A stretch of DNA of 64,000 bases from Saccharopolyspora_D taberi (GTDB taxonomy: Bacteria; Actinomycetota; Actinomycetes; Mycobacteriales; Pseudonocardiaceae). Below are positions 50,127 through 58,380 of the stretch, piece after piece. The stretch is taken from assembly GCF_039534165.1 (NCBI RefSeq), contig NZ_BAAAUX010000045.1, forward strand, positions 1-64,000. Direction: 5' to 3'. The position numbers and the translations under genes were made by a program. Each line of letters starts with the position of its first letter. Within the stretch, counting starts at the first letter, position 1. Under the pieces are notes generated by a model. The model saw nothing but the letters and a program-made list of their open reading frames with translations, made no database searches and had not been told where the DNA came from.

Positions 50127-50783
50127 TCAGGCCAGCGCGCTGCGGACGGCTTCGTCGATCGGGGTGTCGCCGTTGACCATCTCCAGCGTGTGCTGCGCCG
50201 CCCCGGGCGCGTCGAGGAGCGCGACCAGCACGGCCGCGACGTCGGCGCGGGTGACTTCGGCGCGCGGCACCGACTCGGCGATCGTGACCCTGCCGGTCGG
50301 CGCGTCGTCGGTCAGCAGGCCCGGGCGCAGGATCGTCCAGTCCAGGTCGCGGGCGCGCAGGTCGGCCTCGGCGGCGCGCTTGGCGTCGAGGTACGCGCCG
50401 AAGACCTCGCCCACGTCCGCCGGGTTCGGCCGCGCGGTGCCCATCGCGCTGATCTGGATGATCCGCCGGACCCCGGCACGCTCGCAGGCGTCGGCCAGCA
50501 GCCCGGACGCCGCTCTGTCCACTGTGTCCTTGCGCGGGACACCCCTGCCCGGACCGGCTCCGGCGGCGAAGACCGCGGCGTCGGAGCCCGCGATCCGGTC
50601 CGCGAGGGTCGCCGCGTCGGTGTGCTCCAGGTCGGCGAGCACCGGTTCGATCCCGTCGACGCGCAGATCAGCCGCGTGGTCGGGGTTGCGGATCAGCCCC
50701 AGCGCGGTGTCCCCGCGCCTGGCCAGCCGCCTGCCCAGCAGTCGCGCGATCTGCCCGTGCCCGCCCGCAATCGCCACTCGCAT
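50127..50783 (-). CDS. NAD(P)-binding atypical SDR (NmrA/YwnB-like)
   Basis: 218 residues from ATG 50783 (MRVAIAGGHGQIARLLGRRLARRG). The glycine motif GGHGQIA and the pattern LADLEHTDAATLADRI, AVFAAGAG, IIQISAMGTARP and DLDWTILRPGLLTDD are typical of atypical SDRs that lack the usual Tyr-Lys pair and act as epimerase-like or sensor proteins. Cytoplasmic; no partner evident. Confidence 0.88.
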   Translation of the reverse strand: MRVAIAGGHGQIARLLGRRLARRGDTALGLIRNPDHAADLRVDGIEPVLADLEHTDAATLADRIAGSDAAVFAAGAGPGRGVPRKDTVDRAASGLLADACERAGVRRIIQISAMGTARPNPADVGEVFGAYLDAKRAAEADLRARDLDWTILRPGLLTDDAPTGRVTIAESVPRAEVTRADVAAVLVALLDAPGAAQHTLEMVNGDTPIDEAVRSALA

Positions 50784-50820
50784 GCCCCAACCCTAAGGGC
50801 CGCGTCCGCGCTCGTCCGGC

Positions 50821-51459
50821 TCAGCTGCGGGAGGGCGCCGGGACGTCGAGGGACAGCAGCTGCTGGTAGACGACCTCGTTGATCCAGCGCGAAACCGCCG
50901 TGTGCTCGACCGGCGGGGCGTCGTCGAAGCAGCGGCCCGCGAGCTCGACCTGCACGGTCTCGCCGTCGGCGCTGAGCACCCCGACGCCGAACTGGCGGGC
51001 CCGGATCAGGCAGGTCTCCATGAAGTCCGGTGCGAGCGTGACGCTGCGCGGCACGACGATCGCGGTGTTGGTGAAGCGGGCGAACGGCACCGCGTCGGTC
51101 AGCGCGCTGCGCCAGTGCCGGGCCGGGGCGAGCACGCCGCTGACCCGCGCCGCAGGCGGCGGCACCCTGCCGTCCATCTCCGGCCACACCCAGGTCGCGA
51201 TCTCGGCGCGGTCGAGCACCGGTTCGCTGCCCAGGCACAGCCGCTCGGCGTGCGCGTCGGGCACCAGGTCGGCGACCGGCACGACGTGCCTGCCGAGCAG
51301 CTTCAGCGGCGGCAGCACGCTGCCCGTCCAGCCCAGGACGCTCGCCGAGAGCTCGGCGAGGGTCCCTATCGAGGAGGGTAGGTCCAGGGGCGAGCGCACA
51401 TGGGCCGAGCAGACCCGGATCTCGTTGTCGACCACGGCACGTCCCGGCGTTCCGGTCAC
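50821..51459 (-). CDS. Hypothetical protein, no recognised domain
   Basis: 212 residues from GTG 51459 behind GGGAGGCGG. Soluble, with segments RLCLGSEPVLDRAEIATWVWPEMDG, RFTNTAIVVPRSVTLAPDFMETCLIRARQFGVGVL and SRWINEVVYQQLLSLD. The latter half has alternating strand pattern like a restriction-endonuclease-like or nucleotide-binding fold, but no motif fixes it. Monocistronic, adjacent to the IclR gene on the same strand. Function unknown. Confidence 0.6.
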   Translation of the reverse strand: MTGTPGRAVVDNEIRVCSAHVRSPLDLPSSIGTLAELSASVLGWTGSVLPPLKLLGRHVVPVADLVPDAHAERLCLGSEPVLDRAEIATWVWPEMDGRVPPPAARVSGVLAPARHWRSALTDAVPFARFTNTAIVVPRSVTLAPDFMETCLIRARQFGVGVLSADGETVQVELAGRCFDDAPPVEHTAVSRWINEVVYQQLLSLDVPAPSRS

Positions 51460-51670
51460 GGCTTTCCGCCTCCCTAGCTGCTGCGGCGGCCACTCGCGTG
51501 GCGGGCAGTCCTGAACCTAAACAGCTCGGCGCCTTTCTCAGATGACCCGACAGGGCCCGTGCGACCGGCGGCCGACAGTGGTCGGTGACTGGTCGACGAA
51601 CGGCAACCGGACTTCAGCCCGGCGGTCCTCCAATCAGGTGAGTCAGGTCGGGGAAGCGCGCCGACCGCCC

Positions 51671-52459
51671 TCAGTTCGACAGCACGTCCCGCATCTGCCG
51701 GTGCTGCTCGCCCAGCCGCTGCCGGATCGCCTCCGCCGCCGGGATCAGCGGTTTGACCAGCTTGGGGACCTCGGCCCGAGCGCTGTGGGCGACCACGCCG
51801 AGCGCGGCGACCACCGCGCCGGTGCCGTCCCGCACCGGGACGGCCGCCGAGCAGTTGCCGAGCGACATCTCCTCGGTCGCCTGGGCGAAACCGCGCAGGC
51901 GCACGCCCTGCAGCTCCTTGCCGAGCCGCCCGGGCTCGGTGATCGTGTACGGGGTGTGCCTGCTCAGGCCGCGCTCGCAGTACTCGTGCACCAGCGCGGC
52001 GGGCGCGTGCGCCAGCAGCACCTTGCCGACGCTGGTCGAGTGCAGCGGCAGTCGTCCGCCGCTGCGGGAGATGATCGGCACCGAGCTGTGCGCGGTCAGC
52101 TTCTCGACGTAGACCGCCTCGACCCCGTCCCGCACGGCCAGGTGCACGTTGTCCCGGGTGGCCGCGCAGAGCTCCTGCATGAACGGCAGCGCGACCTGGC
52201 GCAGGGTGCTGTTCACCGGCGCGAGCAGGCCGATCTCCCACAGCCGCAGCCCGACCGCGTACTGGCCGTCGCCGTCGCGGTGCAGCGCGCCCCAGGTCTC
52301 CAGCTCGCGGACCAGCCGGTGCGCGGTGGCCAGCGGGATCCCGGCCCGGCGGGCGATGGCGGTCAGGCTGAGCCGGGTGTGGTCGATGTCGAAGGCCGTG
52401 AGCACGCTCAGGGCCCGTGCCGTGACCGAACGACCGGGATCCCGGCTGTTTCCCGCCAT
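51671..52459 (-). CDS. IclR-family regulator
   Basis: 262 residues from ATG 52459 behind GAGGTACG. The winged HTH (LSLTAIARRAGIPLATAHRLVRELETWGAL) at about residues 30-60 is followed by the IclR effector domain: NVHLAVRDGVEAVYVEKL, LPLHSTSVGKVLLAH, and NCSAAVPVRDGTGAVVAALGVVA. Binds a small aromatic or carbon-source ligand as a dimer or tetramer. No classic degradative target lies adjacent. Confidence 0.93.
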   Translation of the reverse strand: MAGNSRDPGRSVTARALSVLTAFDIDHTRLSLTAIARRAGIPLATAHRLVRELETWGALHRDGDGQYAVGLRLWEIGLLAPVNSTLRQVALPFMQELCAATRDNVHLAVRDGVEAVYVEKLTAHSSVPIISRSGGRLPLHSTSVGKVLLAHAPAALVHEYCERGLSRHTPYTITEPGRLGKELQGVRLRGFAQATEEMSLGNCSAAVPVRDGTGAVVAALGVVAHSARAEVPKLVKPLIPAAEAIRQRLGEQHRQMRDVLSN

Positions 52460-52534
52460 CTCGTACCTCCTCGTGCTGACGGCACATAGCCCAGCACAAT
52501 CACCAGGAGGAGTGAAGCCCGGTTCCGCGTTTGG

Positions 52535-52951
52535 TCAGACCACCCAGGGCGGGAGCAGCAGCTGCGCGCCCTTCGGAGCCTGGTCGCACGCCTCGTCGGC
52601 GGTGCGGCCCTCCGGGTTGTAGACGCGGGTTCCGGCAGGCGCGGCGACGATCGCCGCGACCCCGGAGTCCGGCCCGGCGGTGATCCGGCGCGGCGCGCCC
52701 GCGGGCAGGACCACGGTGTCCCCGGAGGTCACGACGTGCTCGACGCCGTCGAGGTCGACGGTGGCGGTGCCCGACAGGACGGTCCAGATCTGCTCGGCGT
52801 CGAAGGCGTGCCTCGGCCCGCCCTTGCCGGGTTCGAGGTCGACGCGCCAGAGCGCGAGTCCGGTTCCGCCCTGGGTCGGCGAGGCCAGCGTGGTCATCAC
52901 GCCGTTCGGCGTGTCGGAACGGCGGCTGTCGGCGGCGCGGATGACAGGCAT
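52535..52951 (-). CDS. Small cupin-domain protein
   Basis: 138 residues from ATG 52951 behind TAGGAGA. Cupin core: DLEPGKGGPRHAFDAEQIWTVLSGTATVDLDG (His and Glu metal ligands) and DTVVLPAGAPRRITAGPDSG. Such single cupins are dioxygenases, isomerases or sensors. Divergent from the MarR gene; the MarR operator covers the space between their starts, so MarR probably represses it. Confidence 0.88.
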   Translation of the reverse strand: MPVIRAADSRRSDTPNGVMTTLASPTQGGTGLALWRVDLEPGKGGPRHAFDAEQIWTVLSGTATVDLDGVEHVVTSGDTVVLPAGAPRRITAGPDSGVAAIVAAPAGTRVYNPEGRTADEACDQAPKGAQLLLPPWVV

Positions 52952-52968
52952 GGTCGGATCTCCTAAAA

Positions 52969-52987
52969 TCGACAACATGGTTGTCGA
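52969..52987. promoter_or_regulatory. MarR operator candidate
   Basis: TCGACAAC-ATG-GTTGTCGA, perfect 8-bp arms, in the 59-base gap between the divergent cupin and marR starts; a further half-site GGTTGTCGA lies at about 53000-53008. Size and spacing suit MarR dimers. Confidence 0.7.
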
Positions 52988-53010
52988 GATGGTTAACCTG
53001 GTTGTCGAAA

Positions 53011-53484
53011 ATGTCAACCGCTGACGCTCCCGGGTTCGAGCTGCCGATGCGCCTGTTCCTCGGATTCCGGGCGCTCGTGGACGAACTCCACGCCGAACTG
53101 GCCCGCCAGGGCCACCCGGACGTCCGGCCCACGCACGGCTTCGTCTTCCAGGCGATCGGGCCGGACGGCACCACCGCGGCCGAACTCGGCCGTGCGCTTG
53201 GGATTTCGAAGCAGGCCGCCGCCAAGACCGTCGACTCCCTCGAACGGCTCGGCTACGTCGAGCGCGGCGCCGACGCACGCGACGCGCGGCGCAAGGTCGT
53301 CCGGCTCACCGACCGCGGGCTCGACTGCCTCCGGCGCTCGGCGCGGATCTTCGACGCGCTGCGGGCGCGGTGGGCGGAGGAGATCGGCGAGCAGCGCCTG
53401 CGCGCGCTGGAGGACGACCTCCGCAAGGTCACCCCCGAAGTCTTCCGGCTGGACGTGCCCGGTTGGTTCGGAAATCCGGCCTGA
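53011..53484 (+). CDS. MarR-family regulator
   Basis: 157 residues from ATG 53011. The winged helix reads TTAAELGRALGISKQAAAKTVDSLERLGYVERGADARDARRKVVRLTDRG, with the basic wing DARDARRK. Flanking helices dimerise. Divergent from the cupin gene across a perfect operator, so autorepression and control of the cupin are likely. A region of short repeats (AGGAAATCCGGCCTGATC type) lies at its end. Confidence 0.93.
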   Translation: MSTADAPGFELPMRLFLGFRALVDELHAELARQGHPDVRPTHGFVFQAIGPDGTTAAELGRALGISKQAAAKTVDSLERLGYVERGADARDARRKVVRLTDRGLDCLRRSARIFDALRARWAEEIGEQRLRALEDDLRKVTPEVFRLDVPGWFGNPA

Positions 53485-53512
53485 TCAGGAAATCCGGCCT
53501 GATCCGGAATTT
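53470..53512. repeat. Short direct repeats after marR
   Basis: GGAAATCCGGCCTGATC occurs at about 53470 and again 18 bases on, with a third partial copy (CCGGAATTTCGG) which can pair back with the second. It may act as a weak terminator. Confidence 0.5.
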
Positions 53513-53573
53513 CGGCGACCTCCGGTTCGCTCGAACTGCTAGGCGACGGTGCAGAACTCCCGGGAGGACAACG

Positions 53574-54428
53574 ATGAGCATCGAGATCGCGCATCCGCGG
53601 CGGGGCCCCGGCTACGGCTGGAACTCCGAACTCCTCGACCTGGACGCCTACCTCGACCGCATCGGGTACCGGGGCGACCGCGCGCCCACCGCCGAGACGC
53701 TGCGCGCGCTGCACCTGGCGCACATCGCCGCGATCCCCTTCGAGAACCTGGAGGTCGTGTTCGGCCGCCCGGTCGACCTGGACCTCGGATCCGTCCAGGA
53801 CAAGCTGGTGCGCCGGCCGCGCGGCGGCTACTGCTACGAGCACGTCGGCCTGTTCGCGGCCGTGCTGGAACGGCTCGGCTACACCATCACCGGGCTGCTG
53901 TCCCGGGTCGTCATGGACTCCGACAGGCTGATCCCCGCCACCCACTCGCTGCTGCTGGTGGAAGCCTCCGGAACGCGCTGGATCTGCGACGTCGGGCTCG
54001 GCTGCGGTCCGCTGGGGCCGATCGAGTTCGCCGACGGCGCGCAGGACACCGAGGGCGGCTGGACCAACCGGCTGCACGAGGTCTCCGGGACCGGCGAGTG
54101 GGAGGTGCAGCGCTGGACCGGCGAGCGCTGGATGGTCCTGCACCGCTTCACCACCAACCCCGCCTACACCATCGACCACCGCGTGGGGAACCACTACATC
54201 GCCACGCACCCCCGGTCGCCGTTCTCCGGCGACCTGCACGCGATGCGCATCGGCCCCGGGTTCCTGCACACCCTGGACGGCACGGTGCTCACCACGACCC
54301 GCCCGGACGGCGCCGTCGACAAGCGGCGGCTCGCGGCGTCCGAGGTGCCCGGCGTGCTCGCCAAGCAGTTCGACGTCGTCCTGGACACCGACGACAGCGC
54401 GGCCCTGGTCGCCTACCTGGAGCCCTAG
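53574..54428 (+). CDS. nat: Arylamine N-acetyltransferase
   Basis: 284 residues from ATG 53574 behind GGGAGGA. NAT domain with the catalytic triad: Cys87 in RRPRGGYCYEHVGLFAAVL, His124 in IPATHSLLLVEA, Asp139 in WICDVGLGCGP. FENLEVVFGRPVDLDLG is the conserved N-terminal motif. It transfers acyl groups, normally from acetyl-CoA, to arylamines or arylhydrazines; relatives also close amide bonds in ansamycin biosynthesis. The following gene, 92 bases downstream on the same strand, is an aromatic FAD hydroxylase, so a shared aromatic-amine pathway is plausible. Confidence 0.93.
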   Translation: MSIEIAHPRRGPGYGWNSELLDLDAYLDRIGYRGDRAPTAETLRALHLAHIAAIPFENLEVVFGRPVDLDLGSVQDKLVRRPRGGYCYEHVGLFAAVLERLGYTITGLLSRVVMDSDRLIPATHSLLLVEASGTRWICDVGLGCGPLGPIEFADGAQDTEGGWTNRLHEVSGTGEWEVQRWTGERWMVLHRFTTNPAYTIDHRVGNHYIATHPRSPFSGDLHAMRIGPGFLHTLDGTVLTTTRPDGAVDKRRLAASEVPGVLAKQFDVVLDTDDSAALVAYLEP

Positions 54429-54520
54429 GGCCGCACGCTGCGACCTGTGCCCGCTGCGTGCAGCATGGGGCGAGGCGGAGAAGGGGGCTCTCCGCCAGTT
54501 TTCCGGGGGAGGTTGCGGGA

Positions 54521-55747
54521 ATGAAGATCTGCTGCGTTGGTGCCGGTCCGGCCGGGCTGTACTTCGCGATCTCGGTGCGGCTGCGCGATCCCGACCACGA
54601 GATCAGCATCATCGAGCGCGACCCGCCCGGGGCCACCTACGGCTGGGGCGTCGTGTACTGGGACGACCTGCTGGACGTGCTCTACCGCAACGACCGGGAG
54701 AGCGCCCAGCAGCTGCGCGCCGCGTCCACGCTGTGGCAGGAGCAGGAGATCCGCCTCAACGACGCGGATTCGGCCTACCTCGGCGGGTACGGCTACAGCC
54801 TCGGCCGGGCCGCGATGCTGGACGTCCTCGCGCGCCGCGCGCAGACCCTCGGCGTCAAGATCGAGTACCAGCGTGAGATCACCGATCCGGCGGCGCTGCC
54901 CGACGCCGACCTGATCGTGGGTTCGGACGGGGTGAACAGCAAGATCCGGCAGTCCCGCGCGGACGTCTTCGGCACCCGGACCGACACCGGCAGCAACCCC
55001 TACATCTGGCTGGGCACGGACAAGGTGTTCGACCGCTTCACCTTCGCGTTCGAGGAGACCCCGCAGGGCTGGATCTGGTTCCACGCCTACCCGTCCAGCG
55101 CCGGGATCAGCACCTGCATCGTCGAGTGCACCGAGCAGACCTGGCGCAACCTCGGCCTGGACTCCATCGACCACGAGGAGGGGATCCGGCTGCTGGAGCG
55201 GATCTTCGAGCGCCCGCTGGAGGGGCACCGGCTGATCAGCCAGTCCCGCGGGCGGCCCGCGCAATGGCTGCGCTTCACCCAGGTCCGCAACGAGTCCTGG
55301 ATCCACGACAACATCGTGCTGATCGGCGACGCCGCGCACACCACGCACTTCACCATCGGCTCCGGCACCCGGCTGGCGATGCTGGACGCCATCAACCTGG
55401 CTCAGAGCCTCTACGACAACCGGAACGTGGAGGTCGCGCTGCGCGACTTCGACCAGCGGGCCCGCGCCGCGCTGCGCCCGATCCAGGCGGCGGCGCGCAG
55501 CAGCATGGCGTGGTTCGAGCGGGCCGACCAGTACCTCGACCGGGACGCGCTGTCGTTCTCCTACTCGATGGCGTCCCGGCACGAGCCGCAGCCGCCGTGG
55601 CAGTACCAGCTGCACCGCGTCACGCAGGTTCCCGCCGTGCGCAAGGGGATGCGCTACTTCGACAACGGCCGCCGCTGGTTCCTGGCGCTGCGGCGCGGCG
55701 AGTCCGTCACCGCTCCGATCCGGGAGCGGCTGCCGCTGGGGTCCTAG
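54521..55747 (+). CDS. FAD-dependent aromatic monooxygenase (salicylyl-CoA 5-hydroxylase/2-aminobenzoyl-CoA-type)
   Basis: 408 residues from ATG 54521 behind GGGGGAGG. Group A flavin hydroxylase: GAGPAGLY at residues 7-14 with IERDPPGATYGWGVVYWDDLLDVLY, DG motif VGSDGVNSKIRQ, and GD motif IVLIGDAAHTTHFTIGSGTRLAMLDAINLA. The GWGVV segment is typical of the salicylyl-CoA 5-hydroxylase and related CoA-thioester hydroxylases such as anthraniloyl-CoA enzymes. It hydroxylates an aromatic ring with NAD(P)H and O2. Stop overlaps the convergent ABC gene through CTAG. Confidence 0.88.
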   Translation: MKICCVGAGPAGLYFAISVRLRDPDHEISIIERDPPGATYGWGVVYWDDLLDVLYRNDRESAQQLRAASTLWQEQEIRLNDADSAYLGGYGYSLGRAAMLDVLARRAQTLGVKIEYQREITDPAALPDADLIVGSDGVNSKIRQSRADVFGTRTDTGSNPYIWLGTDKVFDRFTFAFEETPQGWIWFHAYPSSAGISTCIVECTEQTWRNLGLDSIDHEEGIRLLERIFERPLEGHRLISQSRGRPAQWLRFTQVRNESWIHDNIVLIGDAAHTTHFTIGSGTRLAMLDAINLAQSLYDNRNVEVALRDFDQRARAALRPIQAAARSSMAWFERADQYLDRDALSFSYSMASRHEPQPPWQYQLHRVTQVPAVRKGMRYFDNGRRWFLALRRGESVTAPIRERLPLGS

Positions 55748-57588
55748 CCCCCGGGCGCGACGCCGTTGGGAGAACCGTTCGGCGACGGGTGGTGCAGGCG
55801 GTAGAGGTGGGCGTAACCGCTGCCGTTGGTGAGCAGTTCGGTGTGCGTCCCGGCCTCGGTCACCACTCCCCGGTCGAGGAACAGGATGTGGTGGGCGTCG
55901 GAGACGGTCAGCAGGTTGTGCGAGATGACGATCGTCGTGCGGCCCGCCATCAGCCGCCGCAGCGGCGCCAGGATCCGCTTGCTGGACTCGGCGTCCAGGC
56001 TCGTCGTCGGCTCGTCGAGCAGCAGCACCGGGGCGTCGCGGATCATCGCGCGGGCGATGGCGATCCGCTGCCGCTGGCCGCCGGAGAGCAGCCTGCCGCG
56101 CTGGCCGACGCGCGTCTCGTAACCGTCGGGCAGGGTCAGGATGAACTCGTGCGCGTCGGCGGCCTCGGCCGCGCGGACCAGCTCGACGTCGGTGGCGTCG
56201 GCGCGACCGGCGCGGATGTTGTCCGCGATGGTTCCGTCCAGCAGCAGCGTTTCCTGCAGCACGATCGCGATGTTGGCCCGCAGCTCCTCCGGGTCGAGGT
56301 CGCGCAGGTCGTGCCCGTCCAGGCTGATCCGGCCGCGCGTCGGGTCGTAGAACCGCAGCAGCAGCTTGGTCAGCGTCGACTTGCCCGCGCCGCTGGCGCC
56401 GACCACGGCGGTCGTGGTGCCGGGCTCGGCGTCGAAGCTGACGTCGGTCAGCACGTCGTCGCTGGTCTCCGGGTAGCGGAAGCTGACCCCGTCCACCCGC
56501 AGCAGCCCGCGGGCCCGCCCGAGCGGGACCGGCTTCGCCGGGGCGCTGACCTGCGGCTTCTGGTCGAGCAGGTCGATGATGCGCTCGGCGCCGGCCGACG
56601 CCTCGAACACCGTGTTGGTCAGCTGCCCCAGCTCGCGGACCGGGGTGTAGAGCTGGGTCAGGTACACCAGGAACGCCAGCAGCCCGCCGAGGCTGATCCG
56701 GTCGGCCGACAGCTCCCAGATGCCCACGCCCAGGATCGCCATCACGCCGATCACCTCGACCAGGTCGACCATCGGCGAGAACAGCGCACCGATCCGGGCG
56801 GAGGCGAGTTCGGCCCCGACGCTGGCGCGGCTCTGCCGGGAGAAGCGCTCGACCTCGGCGTGCTCCCGCCCGTACGCCTGGATCAGCGGTGCGTTGCCCA
56901 GGCTCTCCTCGGCCACGGTGCTGATCGACCCGGTGCGCCCGCGCACCTCGCGGGCCGCGACCTTGATCCGCACCGCGAAGAACTTCGCGATCCACAGGAA
57001 CAGCGGCACCGCGATCAGCGCCACCAGCGCGAGCCGCCAGTCGAGGTAGAAGATGACCCCGGCGAACACCACGATCTTGACCAGCGACGAGAAGGTCTGC
57101 GCGACCCCGGACAGCACCAGCTGCTCGATCGCGGCAACGTCACCGGTGAGCCTGCTCAGCGTGTCGCCGAGCCTGCGGCGGTCGAAGAAGCCGACCGACA
57201 GCGTGTGCAGGTGCGCGAACACGCGGACGCGCAGCCGGTTGAGGAAGTTCTCCCCGATCCACACCGTCAGGTACTGGCTGCCGAACTCGATCGCGCCCCC
57301 GACCAGCGTCACCACCGCGTAGGCGGCGGCGACCAGCGGGAAGAGCGCGAAGTTCCGCGGTGACAGCACGTCGTCGATCAGGACCTTGAACAGCCAGATG
57401 CCCGCGGCGTCCATCAGCGGCGCCAGCAGGACCAGCAGCAGGCTCAGCAGCATCCAGCCCCAGAACGGCCGCGCGTCCGGCCAGAACCGGCGGAAGACCT
57501 CCCGCACCCGCTTCGCGGGCGCCGCCTCCACGATTCCTTCGGCGTCGCCCTCCGGCGGGCGGACCAGCCACCTCGCGACCCCCAGCAC
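55744..57588 (-). CDS. Type I ABC exporter (half transporter)
   Basis: 614 residues from the start codon at 57588. Transmembrane domain with six helices (about residues 42-330), containing FFDRRRLGDTLSRLTGDVAAIEQL. The nucleotide-binding domain has Walker A VGASGAGKSTL, Q-loop VLQETLLLDGTI, signature LLSGGQRQRIAIARAM, Walker B VLLLDEPTTSLD, and switch His VISHNLL. No peptidase or proteolytic domain. It works as a homodimer and exports a lipid, drug or peptide. It is downstream of the Gly-Trp peptide gene on the same strand, but a strong hairpin separates them. Stop overlaps the convergent FAD hydroxylase (CTAG). Confidence 0.92.
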   Translation of the reverse strand: MLGVARWLVRPPEGDAEGIVEAAPAKRVREVFRRFWPDARPFWGWMLLSLLLVLLAPLMDAAGIWLFKVLIDDVLSPRNFALFPLVAAAYAVVTLVGGAIEFGSQYLTVWIGENFLNRLRVRVFAHLHTLSVGFFDRRRLGDTLSRLTGDVAAIEQLVLSGVAQTFSSLVKIVVFAGVIFYLDWRLALVALIAVPLFLWIAKFFAVRIKVAAREVRGRTGSISTVAEESLGNAPLIQAYGREHAEVERFSRQSRASVGAELASARIGALFSPMVDLVEVIGVMAILGVGIWELSADRISLGGLLAFLVYLTQLYTPVRELGQLTNTVFEASAGAERIIDLLDQKPQVSAPAKPVPLGRARGLLRVDGVSFRYPETSDDVLTDVSFDAEPGTTTAVVGASGAGKSTLTKLLLRFYDPTRGRISLDGHDLRDLDPEELRANIAIVLQETLLLDGTIADNIRAGRADATDVELVRAAEAADAHEFILTLPDGYETRVGQRGRLLSGGQRQRIAIARAMIRDAPVLLLDEPTTSLDAESSKRILAPLRRLMAGRTTIVISHNLLTVSDAHHILFLDRGVVTEAGTHTELLTNGSGYAHLYRLHHPSPNGSPNGVAPGG

Positions 57589-57613
57589 GAGCTCACCTCA
57601 TCCCCGATGACAC

Positions 57614-57650
57614 GGGTGTAGCTCCCGCTGCGGGAGCGGGAGCTACACCC
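57614..57650 (-). terminator. Terminator between the Gly-Trp peptide gene and the ABC exporter
   Basis: GGGTGTAGCTCCCGC / GCGGGAGCTACACCC, 15-bp perfect stem with a 7-base loop, 39 bases after the peptide stop and 26 bases before the ABC start. It would limit readthrough, or form an attenuator. Confidence 0.7.
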
Positions 57651-57688
57651 GGAACAACCAGCTGCGCTGATTCAGCTGGGCAGGTCAC

Positions 57689-57844
57689 TCAGCAGCCCCA
57701 CCAGCCGCCCCAGTGGCCCCAGCCCCAGCCGTTGCCCCAGCCCCAGCCCCAGCCGTGGCCCCAACCCCAGCCCCAGCCGTTGCCCCAGCCATTGCCCCAG
57801 CCGTTGCCCGAACGGCTCTTGCCGAAGATCACCTTGATACGCAT
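57689..57844 (-). CDS. 51-residue Gly/Trp-repeat peptide with C-terminal Cys
   Basis: ATG 57844 to TGA 57689. Leader-like start MRIKVIFGKSRSG (net basic), then about 38 residues made of NGWG, GWGWG and HGWG units (residues 14-43), then HWGGWWGC at the end. It contains 13 Trp and more than 19 Gly in 51 residues and a single Cys at the last position. No signal peptide of standard form. Possible roles: precursor of a modified peptide, metal or flavin-binding strand, adhesive or amyloid-like material. It lies between a GMC oxidoreductase gene and an ABC exporter gene, both on the same strand, but hairpins separate all three. The composition is unlike any protein I recognise. The frame is open 97 codons upstream, which looks non-coding. 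Confidence 0.7.
   Translation of the reverse strand: MRIKVIFGKSRSGNGWGNGWGNGWGWGWGHGWGWGWGNGWGWGHWGGWWGC
57692..57808 (-). repeat. Low-complexity repeat coding for Gly-Trp units
   Basis: On the plus strand, tandem units such as CAGCCGTTGCCCCAGCCC and GCCCCAGCCCCAGCC alternate; the triplets CCA and GCC give Trp and Gly on the minus strand. The expansion stays in frame throughout. Confidence 0.75.
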
Positions 57845-58322
57845 TTTCCGATCTCGCTTTCGGGTTGTGCTGATCCGGTGCCGCCCGCGGTTCACCGGAA
57901 CCCGGGCGGCAGGATTTCCGGCCGTCATCGGCCGGCACGCACCCGCGACGATGATTCTTCTCCGCACCAGAAGAGCATTTCCGGAAATAGCCCGTGCGGT
58001 CATCGGGTCACGAGTACCCGCGGATGATCCGTTCACCCCATGTTGCGCTCCGTCACGATCAGAGCTACCGGCCACCAGGCTTTCTCGGCGGCCGATACCA
58101 CCGTAGGCCGGTGCGCTGCCCGGTACAAGCCGCATTGCCGGAGTTCTCGGACATCGGCCGAAACTACTGCGGGTGACCGGTTTCGGCCCCGGAAACGGGC
58201 CTTAAGGCCCTAGCAATGAATGTCCCGGACGTTCCAGGAAAAGAAAGAGAGGAAAAAGTGCCCGGACCACCACCGTAACGCCTTCGGACAATCCGCCGAT
58301 GCGTCGTCGGAAACAAAATGTA
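57845..58322. other. Long upstream region of the Gly-Trp peptide gene
   Basis: About 480 bases, less GC-rich than neighbours. A perfect 14-base palindrome GGGCCTTAAGGCCC lies at 58197-58210 and could be an operator. Runs of AAGAAAGAGAGGAAAAAG occur near 58240. No convincing gene on either strand. Confidence 0.5.
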
Positions 58323-58361
58323 GCCGCCCGGTTGGTCTGTCACAAGACCACACCGGGCGGC
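58323..58361 (-). terminator. Terminator of the GMC oxidoreductase gene
   Basis: Nested stem GCCGCCCGGT-TGGTCT / AGACCA-C-ACCGGGCGGC with one bulged C and a 6-base loop, 19 bases after the stop at 58381. Confidence 0.75.
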
Positions 58362-58380
58362 ATGATTCGTCCACCGGAAA

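Noticed and set aside
57713..58027. Rightward Ala-Pro repeat protein opposite the Gly-Trp peptide
   Set aside because: The antisense frame gives repeated Ala-Pro but starts inside the repeat and runs into unstructured sequence; the leftward frame starts and stops tightly around the repeat with a basic leader. Transcription data would settle it.
57845..58135. Longer N-terminal extension of the Gly-Trp peptide
   Set aside because: The frame is open for 97 codons upstream, but no ribosome site supports the earlier starts and the composition looks non-coding.
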